A stretch of DNA of 48,665 bases, taken from the NCBI GenBank assembly GCA_902601545.1, contig CACKNR010000009.1, positions 1 through 48,665 of the forward strand. Direction: 5' to 3'. The translations under genes were made by a program, and so were the position numbers. Source of the stretch: an uncultured Pelagibacteraceae bacterium (lineage in GTDB: Bacteria; Pseudomonadota; Alphaproteobacteria; Pelagibacterales; Pelagibacteraceae). Numbering within the stretch: the first letter of the stretch is position 1; each line of letters opens with the position of its first letter. The notes under the pieces are model-generated. The model was not told the DNA's origin. It did no database searches and saw only the letters and a program-made list of their open reading frames with translations. Below are positions 8,165 through 15,700 of the stretch, in pieces.

Positions 8165-8752
8165 TTATTTACTTGCCTCTTTTACCACAAACTCAATTCT
8201 ATCTTGACCCCAAAAAATTTTATTATTCGATACAAATGTTGGCGCCCCAAAAATTCCTTTTTCATAAGCTTCACTGGTTTTTCTTCTCAATGTATCTTTG
8301 ATAGACGCCGAAGTTGATCTTAATGCAAATGTTTTTGGGTTAATATTAAGGTTCTTTAATACTTTAAAAATAATATTATCATCATTCATATTAAGCCCAT
8401 CTTGCCAAATAGAGTCGAAAATTGAGTCTACATAATAACTTTTAAAATTATCTTCCTCTGCAACAAAAACACCTCGCATTAAATTAAGACTTCTTATAGG
8501 AAAATAAGAGTTAAATTTAAATTTTACATTGTTTTTTTCGGCAATTAATTTACAGTCTCTTATCATGTGTTTAGCTTTTGCAGGAATAAAAGCTGGAGGT
8601 TTAATTCCATGTAGGTTGTGCAGCCCTCCCAATAAAACTGGTTTATACCTTATTTTTACGGCAGATTTGTTTTCAATTTTTCTAATTTCTTTATGTGCAA
8701 GAAACGAATATGGACTTACAAAGTCGAAATAAAAGTCAAAAGGTCTAATCAT
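8165..8752 (-). CDS. DsbA-fold 2-hydroxychromene-2-carboxylate isomerase-like / kappa-class GST
   Basis: 195 residues from the ATG at 8752, which overlaps the stop of the upstream gene as ATGATTAG; an in-frame ATG at 8773 would add seven residues. The start DFYFDFVSPYSFLA holds the Ser (residue 13) that binds glutathione in kappa GSTs and HCCA isomerases, followed by the PVLLGGLHN segment and the C-terminal GIFGAPTFVSNNKIFWGQDR, all typical of the family. These enzymes do glutathione-dependent isomerisation or conjugation in the cytoplasm; the specific substrate is unknown. It is coupled to the ABA4-like membrane protein upstream. Confidence 0.85.
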   Translation of the reverse strand: MIRPFDFYFDFVSPYSFLAHKEIRKIENKSAVKIRYKPVLLGGLHNLHGIKPPAFIPAKAKHMIRDCKLIAEKNNVKFKFNSYFPIRSLNLMRGVFVAEEDNFKSYYVDSIFDSIWQDGLNMNDDNIIFKVLKNLNINPKTFALRSTSASIKDTLRRKTSEAYEKGIFGAPTFVSNNKIFWGQDRIEFVVKEASK

Positions 8753-9215
8753 TAAAGCTAATTTTTCTAGCAAAGAAAATTCTTAGAAACCAATAAATAA
8801 CTAAACCAACAGGTCCAGTGAAATAAGTAAAAATAAGAGATGGAATAACAATTATTCTTGGAATTAAATATTTTTTTGAATCTCTTACTATCCATGCACC
8901 GGCAAATAAACTAATTGCAAGAAAATGTAGCCAAAATAATAATAATAAAGTTTCATTTGCAAACATAGAATATAAACCATCTAAACCATTGTACAATTCA
9001 AATCCCTCAAAGAAATTACCTTCCTTGTAAAGATTATAACTACAAAAAATGTAACCTAATGCTAAAAGCAACGGGGCTATTATTGATTGTGCAAAAAAAG
9101 TGGTCACTCCTTGATTTGGTGCAAAAATTAATAACAGCCAAAAAGGTACTACCCCCCAGTTCGCTAATAAATATATAGTGTTTGAGTCAATAATATCTAA
9201 TAGATTATTTAACAT
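8745..9215 (-). CDS. ABA4-like (DUF4281) integral membrane protein
   Basis: 156 residues with about four membrane segments. Seen: LANWGVVPFWLLLIFAPN near the N-terminus, LFWLHFLAISLFAGAWIVRDS in the middle (shown in part), and PSLIFTYFTGPVGLVIYW at the end. These match the ABA4-like family, named after the plant chloroplast protein required for neoxanthin formation; bacterial members have no firm function but are often near carotenoid genes. Here the neighbours are a kappa-GST-like gene (8-bp overlap) and divergent recX, not carotenoid genes. The family is recognised from memory of its signatures; the function is open. Confidence 0.7.
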   Translation of the reverse strand: MLNNLLDIIDSNTIYLLANWGVVPFWLLLIFAPNQGVTTFFAQSIIAPLLLALGYIFCSYNLYKEGNFFEGFELYNGLDGLYSMFANETLLLLFWLHFLAISLFAGAWIVRDSKKYLIPRIIVIPSLIFTYFTGPVGLVIYWFLRIFFARKISFND

Positions 9216-9241
9216 AAAAAATAATATAGTATATTAAATTA

Positions 9242-9802
9242 ATGAATCCCACATCAAATAAAAGTGATTTTGAAGATCTTGCGACTAATTTGAAAGATCT
9301 TGCATACTCATATTTAGAAAAGTACAGCCCGTCAAAGCAGCAGCTTAAAGTCTATTTACTAAAGAAATATTTAACAAAAATTAAAGGCAGTAAATCAAAA
9401 AAAGAAGTTACTTCAATTATTGATGAAATTGTTTTTAATCTAGAAAAAAATAAAATTTTAAATGACGAAATGTACGCAGATTCTAAAGCAAGAATGTTTT
9501 TAAGGCGTGGATACTCTTTAAATAAAATAAATCAATCTTTAAGAGGTAAAGGTATCGATGATAAATACGTTAAACAAAGTATTGAAAAAATAAAAGAAAA
9601 TCAAATTGAGCCTGATTTTGTTTCAGCTTTAAAACTATGTAAAAGAAGGAGGATTGGACCTGTGAGACCAGAAAGTAACAGAGAATTATTCTACAAAAAA
9701 GATATGGGGATTTTAGCAAGAGGGGGTTTTAGCTTTGATTTATCTAAAAGAGTTTTAGATATTGATAGTGATGAATTCAAAAAATTAATTAAGATTATCT
9801 AA
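9242..9802 (+). CDS. recX: RecX-family regulatory protein
   Basis: 186 residues. The pattern AYSYLEKYSPSKQQLKVYLLKK (in part), then DEMYADSKARMFLRRGYSLNKINQSL and LRGKGIDDKYVKQSIE is the three-helix-repeat RecX/OraA signature. RecX binds RecA filaments and usually limits their growth. recA is not in the window, as is common in genomes where recX has separated from it. The 3' end overlaps by 18 bp the convergent small membrane-protein gene (9785-9928). Confidence 0.85.
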   Translation: MNPTSNKSDFEDLATNLKDLAYSYLEKYSPSKQQLKVYLLKKYLTKIKGSKSKKEVTSIIDEIVFNLEKNKILNDEMYADSKARMFLRRGYSLNKINQSLRGKGIDDKYVKQSIEKIKENQIEPDFVSALKLCKRRRIGPVRPESNRELFYKKDMGILARGGFSFDLSKRVLDIDSDEFKKLIKII

Positions 9803-9928
9803 TTTTTTTTTCTTCTCTTCTTCTAATAGCAAATCAAGTTTTCTTTTAAGCATATTTCTCACAAGAATAAAAAATAAAATTCCGAAAAAAGTTACAGATA
9901 GTATGATAATCAGTATTGTTTCAATCAT
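9785..9928 (-). CDS. Small single-pass membrane protein, 47 residues
   Basis: An ATG overlaps the cysQ stop as ATGATTGA and opens a 47-codon frame: one hydrophobic helix (TILIIILSVTFFGILFFILV) followed by a lysine/glutamate-rich amphipathic tail, RKLDLLLEEEKKKKLDNLN. The 8-bp overlap equals the one between DUF3553 and cysQ, which supports a real, translationally coupled gene. The tail resembles the cytoplasmic coil of small membrane regulators, but I recognise no family. Confidence 0.6.
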   Translation of the reverse strand: MIETILIIILSVTFFGILFFILVRNMLKRKLDLLLEEEKKKKLDNLN

Positions 9929-10700
9929 TTAAGTTTTTAGAACGTTTTATCAGAATACTTGGGTTCCCGTAATCCTCTTTTCCATACAAAAAAGGCTTCT
10001 CATCTAAAGTTTTAATTATGGCCCCTGCATTTTGAGCTATAGCGTGGCCTGCAGCGTAATCCCATTCATTTGCTCTCTCTCTAGCTGCATATATATCATA
10101 CTCACCAGTTGCAATTACGCAAAATTTATAAGAACTCGCCATTTTAACTATTGAAGTAACATTATGCTCTTTTAATTTATTTAAAATGATATCAGATGGT
10201 TTAATCACACTTGATAACGCAACTATTTCGTTCTTTGGCTGTTTTTTTTCACAATTAATTTTAATTGTTTTGTTATTTTCAATCAAATAACTTTCTCCAA
10301 GTCCGTATGAAAAAAAAAGTCTATTTTTTTTCGGAACCCCGACTAGACCAAGAACAGGTATCTTATTTATTACAAGGGCAGCATTGAGTGTATACTCATC
10401 TTTACCAGCAATATATTCTTTCGTTCCATCAATTGGATCAATTAACCAAAAAATTTTCGCATTGTTTTTCTTAGTTAAATCTACTGTTTCCTCTGAAATA
10501 ATAGGGATATTTGGTGTTAAATTTGAAATTCTATTTGTTACCAATTCATTAACCCTTAAGTCTCCATTGCTTACAGGTGAATTATCTTCCTTAATTTGTA
10601 TTTTTAAACCCTCTTTAAAAAGTCTAATTGACTCTTTGCCGGCAAAATTAAAATTTTCAATTAAACTTTCAGCTAAACCTTGGAGATCTTTGTTATTCAT
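9921..10700 (-). CDS. cysQ: 3'(2'),5'-bisphosphate nucleotidase CysQ (inositol monophosphatase family)
   Basis: 259 residues. Metal-binding residues of the family are visible: Glu70 in IPIISEETVD, Asp88 and Asp91 in WLIDPIDGTKEYIAG, and the C-terminal WDYAAGHAI with its Asp. CysQ hydrolyses 3'-phosphoadenosine 5'-phosphate (PAP) left over from sulfotransfer or PAPS reduction to AMP. The segment GTKEYIAGKDEYTLNAAL is CysQ-like and not SuhB-like. It is the middle gene of a three-gene operon, overlapping DUF3553 upstream (ATGAATAA) and a small membrane protein downstream (ATGATTGA), 8 bp each. Confidence 0.9.
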   Translation of the reverse strand: MNNKDLQGLAESLIENFNFAGKESIRLFKEGLKIQIKEDNSPVSNGDLRVNELVTNRISNLTPNIPIISEETVDLTKKNNAKIFWLIDPIDGTKEYIAGKDEYTLNAALVINKIPVLGLVGVPKKNRLFFSYGLGESYLIENNKTIKINCEKKQPKNEIVALSSVIKPSDIILNKLKEHNVTSIVKMASSYKFCVIATGEYDIYAARERANEWDYAAGHAIAQNAGAIIKTLDEKPFLYGKEDYGNPSILIKRSKNLND

Positions 10701-10866
10701 TCTCTACTTTTTCTAACTTAACATTCTCAACATTAATCACTTTTTTTCCGTAATTTTCAAAATTTACTGTTACTTTATTACCTATAATTGATTGAACTTG
10801 ACCTATTCCCCAATCCTTATTAGCAGGATTTTTAACATAATCACCTGGTTCAAAATCAATAAGCAT
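10693..10866 (-). CDS. DUF3553 family protein, 57 residues
   Basis: A short frame starting at 10866 reads FEPGDYVKNPANKDWGIGQ and then VQSIIGNKVTVNFENYGKKV, the compact beta-barrel (KOW/CarD-like) pattern of DUF3553, common in alphaproteobacteria. The fold suggests nucleic-acid or protein binding, but no function is established to my knowledge. Its stop overlaps the cysQ start (ATGAATAA). It is divergent from mnmA, whose start is 41 bp away, so both promoters must lie within or near that gap. Confidence 0.8.
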   Translation of the reverse strand: MLIDFEPGDYVKNPANKDWGIGQVQSIIGNKVTVNFENYGKKVINVENVKLEKVENE

Positions 10867-10906
10867 TATGGAAAAAAAATAATAAATATACTATACACTC
10901 TTAAAT

Positions 10907-12034
10907 ATGAATTCACTAGGAATTAATAAACCAAAAAAAGAAACTAAAGTAGTAGTAGCAATGTCCGGGGGAGTCGACTCCTCTGTAGTTGCTGCATTAA
11001 TGAAACAAGAAGGCTATGATGTTACTGGAATAACTTTAAAACTTTACGATGATGCAAAAAAATCTAAAGAGGGAAGACAATGTTGCGCAGGTCAAGATAT
11101 AATGGATGCTAAAAGAGTTTCTGAAAAAATAAATATAAATCATGAGATTTTGTATTATCAGAAAAAATTTAAGACCGAAGTAATTGACTCATTTATAGAT
11201 AGCTATGCTGCGGGTGAAACTCCTATTCCTTGCGTACAGTGCAATCAGACAGTAAAATTTAGAGATCTTTTCAAATATTCAAAAGACCTCAAAGCGGATG
11301 CTTTAGTTACTGGTCACTACGTATCTAGAATTCAAGATAATGGTTTTGCAAGAATGTACCGAGCAAAAGATTACAACAGAGATCAAAGTTATTTTTTATT
11401 CACCACTACCCAGGAACAACTCAACTTTTTGAGATTTCCATTAGGCGAAATAGAAAAATACGAGACTAGATCATTAGCAAAAAAATTGGACTTAAATGTA
11501 GCTGATAAGCCTGATAGTCAAGATATATGTTTCGTTCCTAATGGCGATTATAGTTCTGTGATTAAAAAATTTAGACCGGAGTCCTTTAAAAAAGGAAACA
11601 TAATAGATTTATCTGGAAATAAACTTGGAGAACATGAAGGTATCATTAATTATACAATTGGACAAAGAAAAGGTATCAAAATTTCGAGTGAGAAACCATT
11701 ATATGTTGTTAATATTAATGCTGACGAAAATACTATAATTGTGGGAGGGAAAGAAAATTTAGAAATAAAAAAAATACATTTAAGAAATCTAAACATTTTA
11801 GCTTCGAAAAAAGAATTTGATAAAGCAATAAACATCAAAGTTAGATCAACTGGCAGACTATTAAAATCAAAAGTAAATTTTAAAAATGATTACGCTGAAG
11901 TTGAAATTTTAGAAAAAGAAACTGGAGTTTCCCCAGGACAAGCTTGTGTGTTTTACTTAAAAGATGATATTGGGGATAAAGTTCTAGGAGGTGGATGGAT
12001 AGATAAGACTTTTAATAATAATTTATCCACATAG
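10907..12034 (+). CDS. mnmA: tRNA-specific 2-thiouridylase MnmA
   Basis: 375 residues. The ATP-PPase P-loop SGGVDSS is at 20-26; the two catalytic cysteines are Cys112 ([11 protein letters not shown]) and Cys208 (DSQDICFVP); TGHYVSR and IGQRKGI are family motifs; the C-terminal domain ends with SPGQACVFY. MnmA adds sulfur to C2 of the wobble uridine (U34) of tRNA-Lys, -Glu and -Gln, receiving sulfur by persulfide relay. It stands alone on the plus strand with a structured RNA candidate about 70 bp downstream. Confidence 0.95.
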   Translation: MNSLGINKPKKETKVVVAMSGGVDSSVVAALMKQEGYDVTGITLKLYDDAKKSKEGRQCCAGQDIMDAKRVSEKININHEILYYQKKFKTEVIDSFIDSYAAGETPIPCVQCNQTVKFRDLFKYSKDLKADALVTGHYVSRIQDNGFARMYRAKDYNRDQSYFLFTTTQEQLNFLRFPLGEIEKYETRSLAKKLDLNVADKPDSQDICFVPNGDYSSVIKKFRPESFKKGNIIDLSGNKLGEHEGIINYTIGQRKGIKISSEKPLYVVNINADENTIIVGGKENLEIKKIHLRNLNILASKKEFDKAINIKVRSTGRLLKSKVNFKNDYAEVEILEKETGVSPGQACVFYLKDDIGDKVLGGGWIDKTFNNNLST

Positions 12035-12104
12035 TTAACAGACAATTATCCAACACGTATTAAGTGATACATTTTTAAAATCAGACATGATTTAATATTT
12101 TTAA

Positions 12105-12275
12105 TTAAGAGGCAACTCTTAACTGGCCATTTAAGGAAAAACCGAGAGGTTCAAGCTTAAAGGGCAGAAAGGTGAACCTAGTAGCGCTAGAATAGTTCAT
12201 CGGGATGGCTTGGCGGTAGCGCCTACAACGACGAGCCAAAACTACTAAATTTCTGGGCGAAAGCCTAGAAATTTA
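12105..12275 (+). ncRNA. Candidate structured non-coding RNA, family not recognised
   Basis: This non-coding stretch between mnmA and a convergent gene is visibly richer in G/C than its surroundings and folds into successive helices: 12105-12122, TTAAGAG-GCAA-CTCTTAA; 12126-12165, GCC-A-TTTAAG ... CTTAAA-G-GGC enclosing AACC-GAGA-GGTT; 12173-12199, TGAAC-CTAG ... CTAG-GTTCA; 12207-12237, GGCT ... AGCC enclosing GGCG-GTAG-CGCC; and 12246-12275, a 13-bp stem with a GAAA loop. Three loops are GNRA tetraloops on the plus strand only, which fixes the strand. It does not show the conserved cores of RNase P, SRP or tmRNA. The last hairpin may double as a terminator. Ends are approximate. Confidence 0.6.
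12246..12275. terminator. Hairpin ending the RNA candidate / convergent gene
   Basis: A 13-bp stem with one G-U pair (TAAATTTCTGGGC / GCCTAGAAATTTA) and a GAAA loop; its right arm includes the stop codon of the minus-strand gene at 12273. On the minus strand a short TTTT follows within about 10 nt. There is no T run on the plus strand. It could terminate transcription from both sides. Confidence 0.5.
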
Positions 12276-12974
12276 TGTGGTTCTTCTCCAGAAAAAATTA
12301 GATAATAAATAGAACAAAATCACTCCTACAAAATAATTCCATTCTAACATATGTTTAAAATGAGTATTACCTTTTGTAACTAAAGTTGGAACACTTAACA
12401 AAGCAACTACAATTAATACACTCACAAGCAAAATCTTCATTATTAAAACTTTTTTATTAATTAGCTTTTCAATTTTTACTTTTAACTTAAAAAGATGATA
12501 AACCAAATATCCCTGTGCAATTAATTCAAATACAATGAATAGTAATAATATCACTCTTCTAAATAATTTGTAGATTTGAATATCAAATTTTATACCTAAA
12601 AATATTGAGTGAATGGCTAGAAAAACTGCTGATAAAATTCCAAATGTTTTAAATCTGTAATTTATTTCAGTAGAATATAATTTATTAACTAAATCATTAT
12701 TATTTTTCCAATAATAATATAATAAAACCGCTGTTAAGATCATCGAAGGTTTGAAAATCAAATACTGCGGAAAAGTTCTTGATGCCCTACTTATAGATAA
12801 ACTCCCATCCAAATAAGGAATTGAAAAATTTGATCTACCAATTTGATCTACTGTGAAAATAGTATTTTCTAAAAATTCTGGATTTTGTGAAATAAAGAGA
12901 CATAAATTTATAGCACTTAATGGGATGATAAATATCCATAAACTCAATTTTCGAATTTGAGTTATTTCATTCAT
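12273..12974 (-). CDS. Multi-pass membrane protein of unknown function
   Basis: 233 residues with about six hydrophobic segments (for example LWIFIIPLSAINLCLFI near residue 13, VILLLFIVFELIAQGYLVYH in the middle, ILLVSVLIVVALLSVP near 180). The loop after the first segment contains a short polar region with SIPYLDGSLSISRASRTFPQ. I do not recognise a family. Upstream on the same strand, 14 bp away, is the 27-codon basic microprotein, so the two may form an operon. Codon use and composition match the window. Confidence 0.65.
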   Translation of the reverse strand: MNEITQIRKLSLWIFIIPLSAINLCLFISQNPEFLENTIFTVDQIGRSNFSIPYLDGSLSISRASRTFPQYLIFKPSMILTAVLLYYYWKNNNDLVNKLYSTEINYRFKTFGILSAVFLAIHSIFLGIKFDIQIYKLFRRVILLLFIVFELIAQGYLVYHLFKLKVKIEKLINKKVLIMKILLVSVLIVVALLSVPTLVTKGNTHFKHMLEWNYFVGVILFYLLSNFFWRRTT

Positions 12975-12988
12975 AATTTGTATTTTGA

Positions 12989-13072
12989 TTATTTCTTTTT
13001 ATTTCTTTTTCTAGCTCTTCTTTTTTTTGAGCCAATTTTTCTTCTACCGCGGTGCTTTTTTGGGTAACCCAT
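12989..13072 (-). CDS. 27-residue highly basic microprotein
   Basis: A frame of 27 codons from the ATG at 13072 reads MGYPKKHRGRRKIGSKKR, then RARKRNKKK and a TAA stop. Eighteen of the 27 residues are Lys, Arg or His. A strong Shine-Dalgarno, AAGGAGG, lies 7 nt before the ATG, one of the best in the window. Size and charge resemble very small ribosomal proteins (bTHX, or the COX24/mS38-like bS22 type), but the sequence does not match either well enough to name. It is divergent from the PLP lyase gene and 14 bp upstream of the membrane protein gene. Confidence 0.6.
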   Translation of the reverse strand: MGYPKKHRGRRKIGSKKRRARKRNKKK

Positions 13073-13078
13073 ATTTTT

Positions 13079-13085
13079 GCCTCCT
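13079..13085 (-). promoter_or_regulatory. Strong Shine-Dalgarno of the basic microprotein
   Basis: The minus strand reads AGGAGGC here, ending 6-7 nt before the ATG at 13072. It is the main evidence that this short frame is translated. Confidence 0.65.
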
Positions 13086-13138
13086 TTTTTCTATTTTTAT
13101 ATGCAAATTTATATATAAAGTTCAATTATACTTATTTT

Positions 13139-14335
13139 ATGAAAAAGTCTATATACACATTTCTTAAACATCCAACTAAAGATAGCTCTAATAGATCTGC
13201 AAACCCTCCAGTAACTAGAGCCTCTACTATTCTATTTAACTCAATGCAAGAAATGTATAAGCACGAACTTAAAGTAAAAAAACATAAGAAAATATCTCAT
13301 TATACTTATGGAAGATACGGTAGCACCACAACTGTTGAGCTTGAAAATATTTTAAAAGAATTAGAGCAAGCTTATCATGTTTTTTTAACAGGGACAGGAT
13401 TTGGTGGTATAGCTCTTGCTTTAATGTCTCTTTGTAGACCCGGTGATGAAATTTTAGTTTCCGATAATGTGTATGGTCCGACAAAAGAAATATCACAAGA
13501 ACTAATGAAGGAGTTTAATATTAATGCCAAATTTTATGATCCCACATCTTTTGAAGATTTAAAAAATAAAATATCTAATAAAACAAAAATGCTTTTAGTA
13601 GAAAATCCAGGGAGTAATACATTTGAGTTCCAAGATTTATCAAAAATTACTCAGCTTGCAAAAAGAAAAAAAATTTATACTTTACTAGACAATACTTGGG
13701 GGACGCCACTTTACCTTAAACCATTAAAAATTGGGTTTGATATGTCATTTTGTTCTGCTACGAAATATTTTTCAGGTCACTCTGATGCCATGGGCGGCTC
13801 ATTAGCAGTTAATCAAAAAGTTTATAAAAAAATAATGTTTTTCTATAAATTGTCAGGTTACCGAATGTCTGCAGATGAGGCTTACCTAATAATAAGAGGT
13901 TTAAGAACTTTAGATACCAGATTGAAACAACATAGCGAGAATACAAAAATTATAATTAAATTTTTAAAAAAACAAAAAAAAATTAGGGAAATCCTCTATC
14001 CGCATAATCCATCGAGTAAAAATTATAAACTTTGGAAAAAATATTATTCCGGTGCTACAGGATTACTTTCAATAGTTATAAAAAGTAAAAAAAAATCGTC
14101 TGTGATAGCATTTGTTAACTCTCTTGAATTATTTGGAATAGGTTATAGTTGGGGTGGATTTGAAAGCTTAGCTATTCTCCAAGAGATTAAAAGTTCTAAA
14201 AAAGATGAATATTTAAAAGGACGACAATTTTACAGATTTGATAAAGATGAGTTTATTGTAAGGTTACATATAGGTTTAGAAGATCCAAAAGATTTAATAA
14301 ATGATCTAAAAAAAGGCTTAAAAAAAATTAAATGA
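13139..14335 (+). CDS. metC: Cys/Met-metabolism PLP enzyme (cystathionine beta-lyase type)
   Basis: 398 residues from the ATG at 13139; an upstream in-frame ATG (13052) would add a hydrophobic extension foreign to the family and overlap the divergent microprotein. Seen: NPPVTRASTILF, the YGRYGSTTTVELE segment, VENPGSNTFEFQD, LLDNTWGTP (Asp contacting the PLP ring nitrogen), and the PLP lysine in FCSATKYFSGHSDAMGG. The start and the TWGTPLYL segment favour MetC (cystathionine to homocysteine, pyruvate and ammonia) over MetB or methionine gamma-lyase, but the specificity is not certain. Its stop overlaps the next gene's start (ATGA). Confidence 0.85.
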   Translation: MKKSIYTFLKHPTKDSSNRSANPPVTRASTILFNSMQEMYKHELKVKKHKKISHYTYGRYGSTTTVELENILKELEQAYHVFLTGTGFGGIALALMSLCRPGDEILVSDNVYGPTKEISQELMKEFNINAKFYDPTSFEDLKNKISNKTKMLLVENPGSNTFEFQDLSKITQLAKRKKIYTLLDNTWGTPLYLKPLKIGFDMSFCSATKYFSGHSDAMGGSLAVNQKVYKKIMFFYKLSGYRMSADEAYLIIRGLRTLDTRLKQHSENTKIIIKFLKKQKKIREILYPHNPSSKNYKLWKKYYSGATGLLSIVIKSKKKSSVIAFVNSLELFGIGYSWGGFESLAILQEIKSSKKDEYLKGRQFYRFDKDEFIVRLHIGLEDPKDLINDLKKGLKKIK

Positions 14336-15558
14336 TAAAAAATTTTTTTCCAAATAAAACTGCTTTATACTCATTAATTGCCGCATGCTTTGTAGTTTGT
14401 ACTACAATGGGTATAAGGCAAACTTTTGGACTTTACTCCAGTGAATTTGAAACAGCAGGTGGCACATCTAATACTGAATTTGGATTAGCGATCGCTGTTC
14501 ATGCTATATTTTGGGGAATTTTTACTCCTATCTTTGGAAGAATTTCTGACAAATTAGGAGGATTTGTAGTAATAGTCCCAGCTTTAATTTTTTATTCAAT
14601 TGCAATGTTATTAATGGGCAATAACTATATCTCAGGCATGTGGTTACAGATGAATCTTGGCTTATTCGTTGGGCTAGGTTTAGCTGGTGCAGCTGGGACA
14701 ATACTTACTCCAATGATCTCAAAACATTTTCCAAATGAAAATAGAAGTAAAGCTGCAGGCTTCGTGACTGCTAGCGGAGGTTTAGGTATGTTTATTTTTC
14801 CAATATTATCAAATTTATTTGAAAATATTTCTACTTGGCAAAGTTCTTTCATTATTTTTTCTGTGATTTTGTTTATAATGTGTATACCGGGCTTTTTTAT
14901 CAGATTACCGCAAGAAAAAGTGACGACAGATAATTCTAATATAGACAATCGAACTTTAAGTGAAGTCTTAAAAGAGTCTTTTGCACATAAAGGTTTTAGA
15001 TTATTAATTTTAGGATTTTTTGTATGTGGATTTCAAATTACTTTAATTGCGACGCACGTGCCAAGGTATGTTCAAGACAAAGGTTTAGCAGATTGGACGG
15101 GAATGGCAATTTTAGCTTTGATAGGTTTTTTTAATATTATAGGTACTCTTATAATGGGCTATTTGGGGGACAAATATAGTAAGAAGATTCTATTAAGTGC
15201 TCTATACTTCTTAAGGGGAATAACTTTAATACTTTTTATTTTTTTGCCAGCTTCAAATTTATCAGCCGTATTGTTCGGAACTTCTTTTGGTTTACTCTGG
15301 CTTGCTACGGTTCCAGCAACTAATGGTATAGTTGCTCAAATTTTTGGAACTAAAAATTTAACATTATTGTTTGGCATAGTTTTTCTCAATCATCAATTTG
15401 GCTCCTTTTTAGGCGCTTATTTAGGCGGTTATTTTTATGATCAATATGGAAGTTTTGATTATGCTTGGTACTTAGCTATTGTTTTATCTTTTATAGCCAC
15501 TGCATTACACCTACCTATTGACGAAAAACCTCTGGCTACTGTGGATAAAACTATCTAA
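14332..15558 (+). CDS. Major facilitator superfamily transporter
   Basis: 408 residues with 12 predicted membrane segments. Between segments 2 and 3 is the MFS loop motif GRISDKLGG, and in the second half the equivalent MGYLGDKYSKK. The start CTTMGIRQTFGLYSSEF and the layout place it near monocarboxylate/oxalate-formate-type carriers of the MFS. The substrate is unknown. The ATGA overlap with the PLP lyase indicates one operon; a role in taking up or exporting a sulfur amino acid product is possible but only inferred. Confidence 0.88.
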   Translation: MIKNFFPNKTALYSLIAACFVVCTTMGIRQTFGLYSSEFETAGGTSNTEFGLAIAVHAIFWGIFTPIFGRISDKLGGFVVIVPALIFYSIAMLLMGNNYISGMWLQMNLGLFVGLGLAGAAGTILTPMISKHFPNENRSKAAGFVTASGGLGMFIFPILSNLFENISTWQSSFIIFSVILFIMCIPGFFIRLPQEKVTTDNSNIDNRTLSEVLKESFAHKGFRLLILGFFVCGFQITLIATHVPRYVQDKGLADWTGMAILALIGFFNIIGTLIMGYLGDKYSKKILLSALYFLRGITLILFIFLPASNLSAVLFGTSFGLLWLATVPATNGIVAQIFGTKNLTLLFGIVFLNHQFGSFLGAYLGGYFYDQYGSFDYAWYLAIVLSFIATALHLPIDEKPLATVDKTI

Positions 15559-15629
15559 AGTTGTATTTTGAGTCTTAAAGTGAATCAAAAGTGAATCAAA
15601 ACATGAACATTTAGTTATATACAACTTTA
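15556..15629. repeat. Inverted repeat enclosing a tandem 11-mer
   Basis: TAAAGTTGTAT (15556-15566) is perfectly complementary to ATACAACTTTA (15619-15629). The enclosed sequence contains two tandem copies of AAGTGAATCAA(AA) at about 15578-15600. It starts in the MFS stop codon and lies in the 142-bp gap upstream of the CADD-like gene, so it could be a terminator-like stem or an operator. Confidence 0.4.
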
Positions 15630-15700
15630 AATTGTGGATAATTTTTTTATTTAATCTATCAAAGTTTTTTTATAGGCTGCTAAATAACAAAGGAGAAAAT

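Noticed and set aside
9647-9700. Frameshift or domain oddity in RecX (RRIGPVRPESNRELF)
   Set aside because: This segment is normal for the third repeat of alphaproteobacterial RecX proteins.
12207-12262. Possible tmRNA: ACAACGACGAG resembles the start of an ssrA tag
   Set aside because: No tRNA-like acceptor with TTCGA T-loop and no GGGG...TTCGAC 5' domain is found nearby; the frame ends AKA-stop inside a perfect hairpin and lacks the usual hydrophobic ALAA/VAA end.
13052-13138. N-terminal 29-residue extension of the metC-like enzyme
   Set aside because: Hydrophobic and unlike the family; it overlaps the divergent microprotein with its strong Shine-Dalgarno. The ATG at 13139 gives the expected length.
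13086-13138. SAM riboswitch upstream of the metC-like gene
   Set aside because: Only about 50 A/T-rich bases are available and no stem-pseudoknot pattern of SAM-II or SAM-V is seen.
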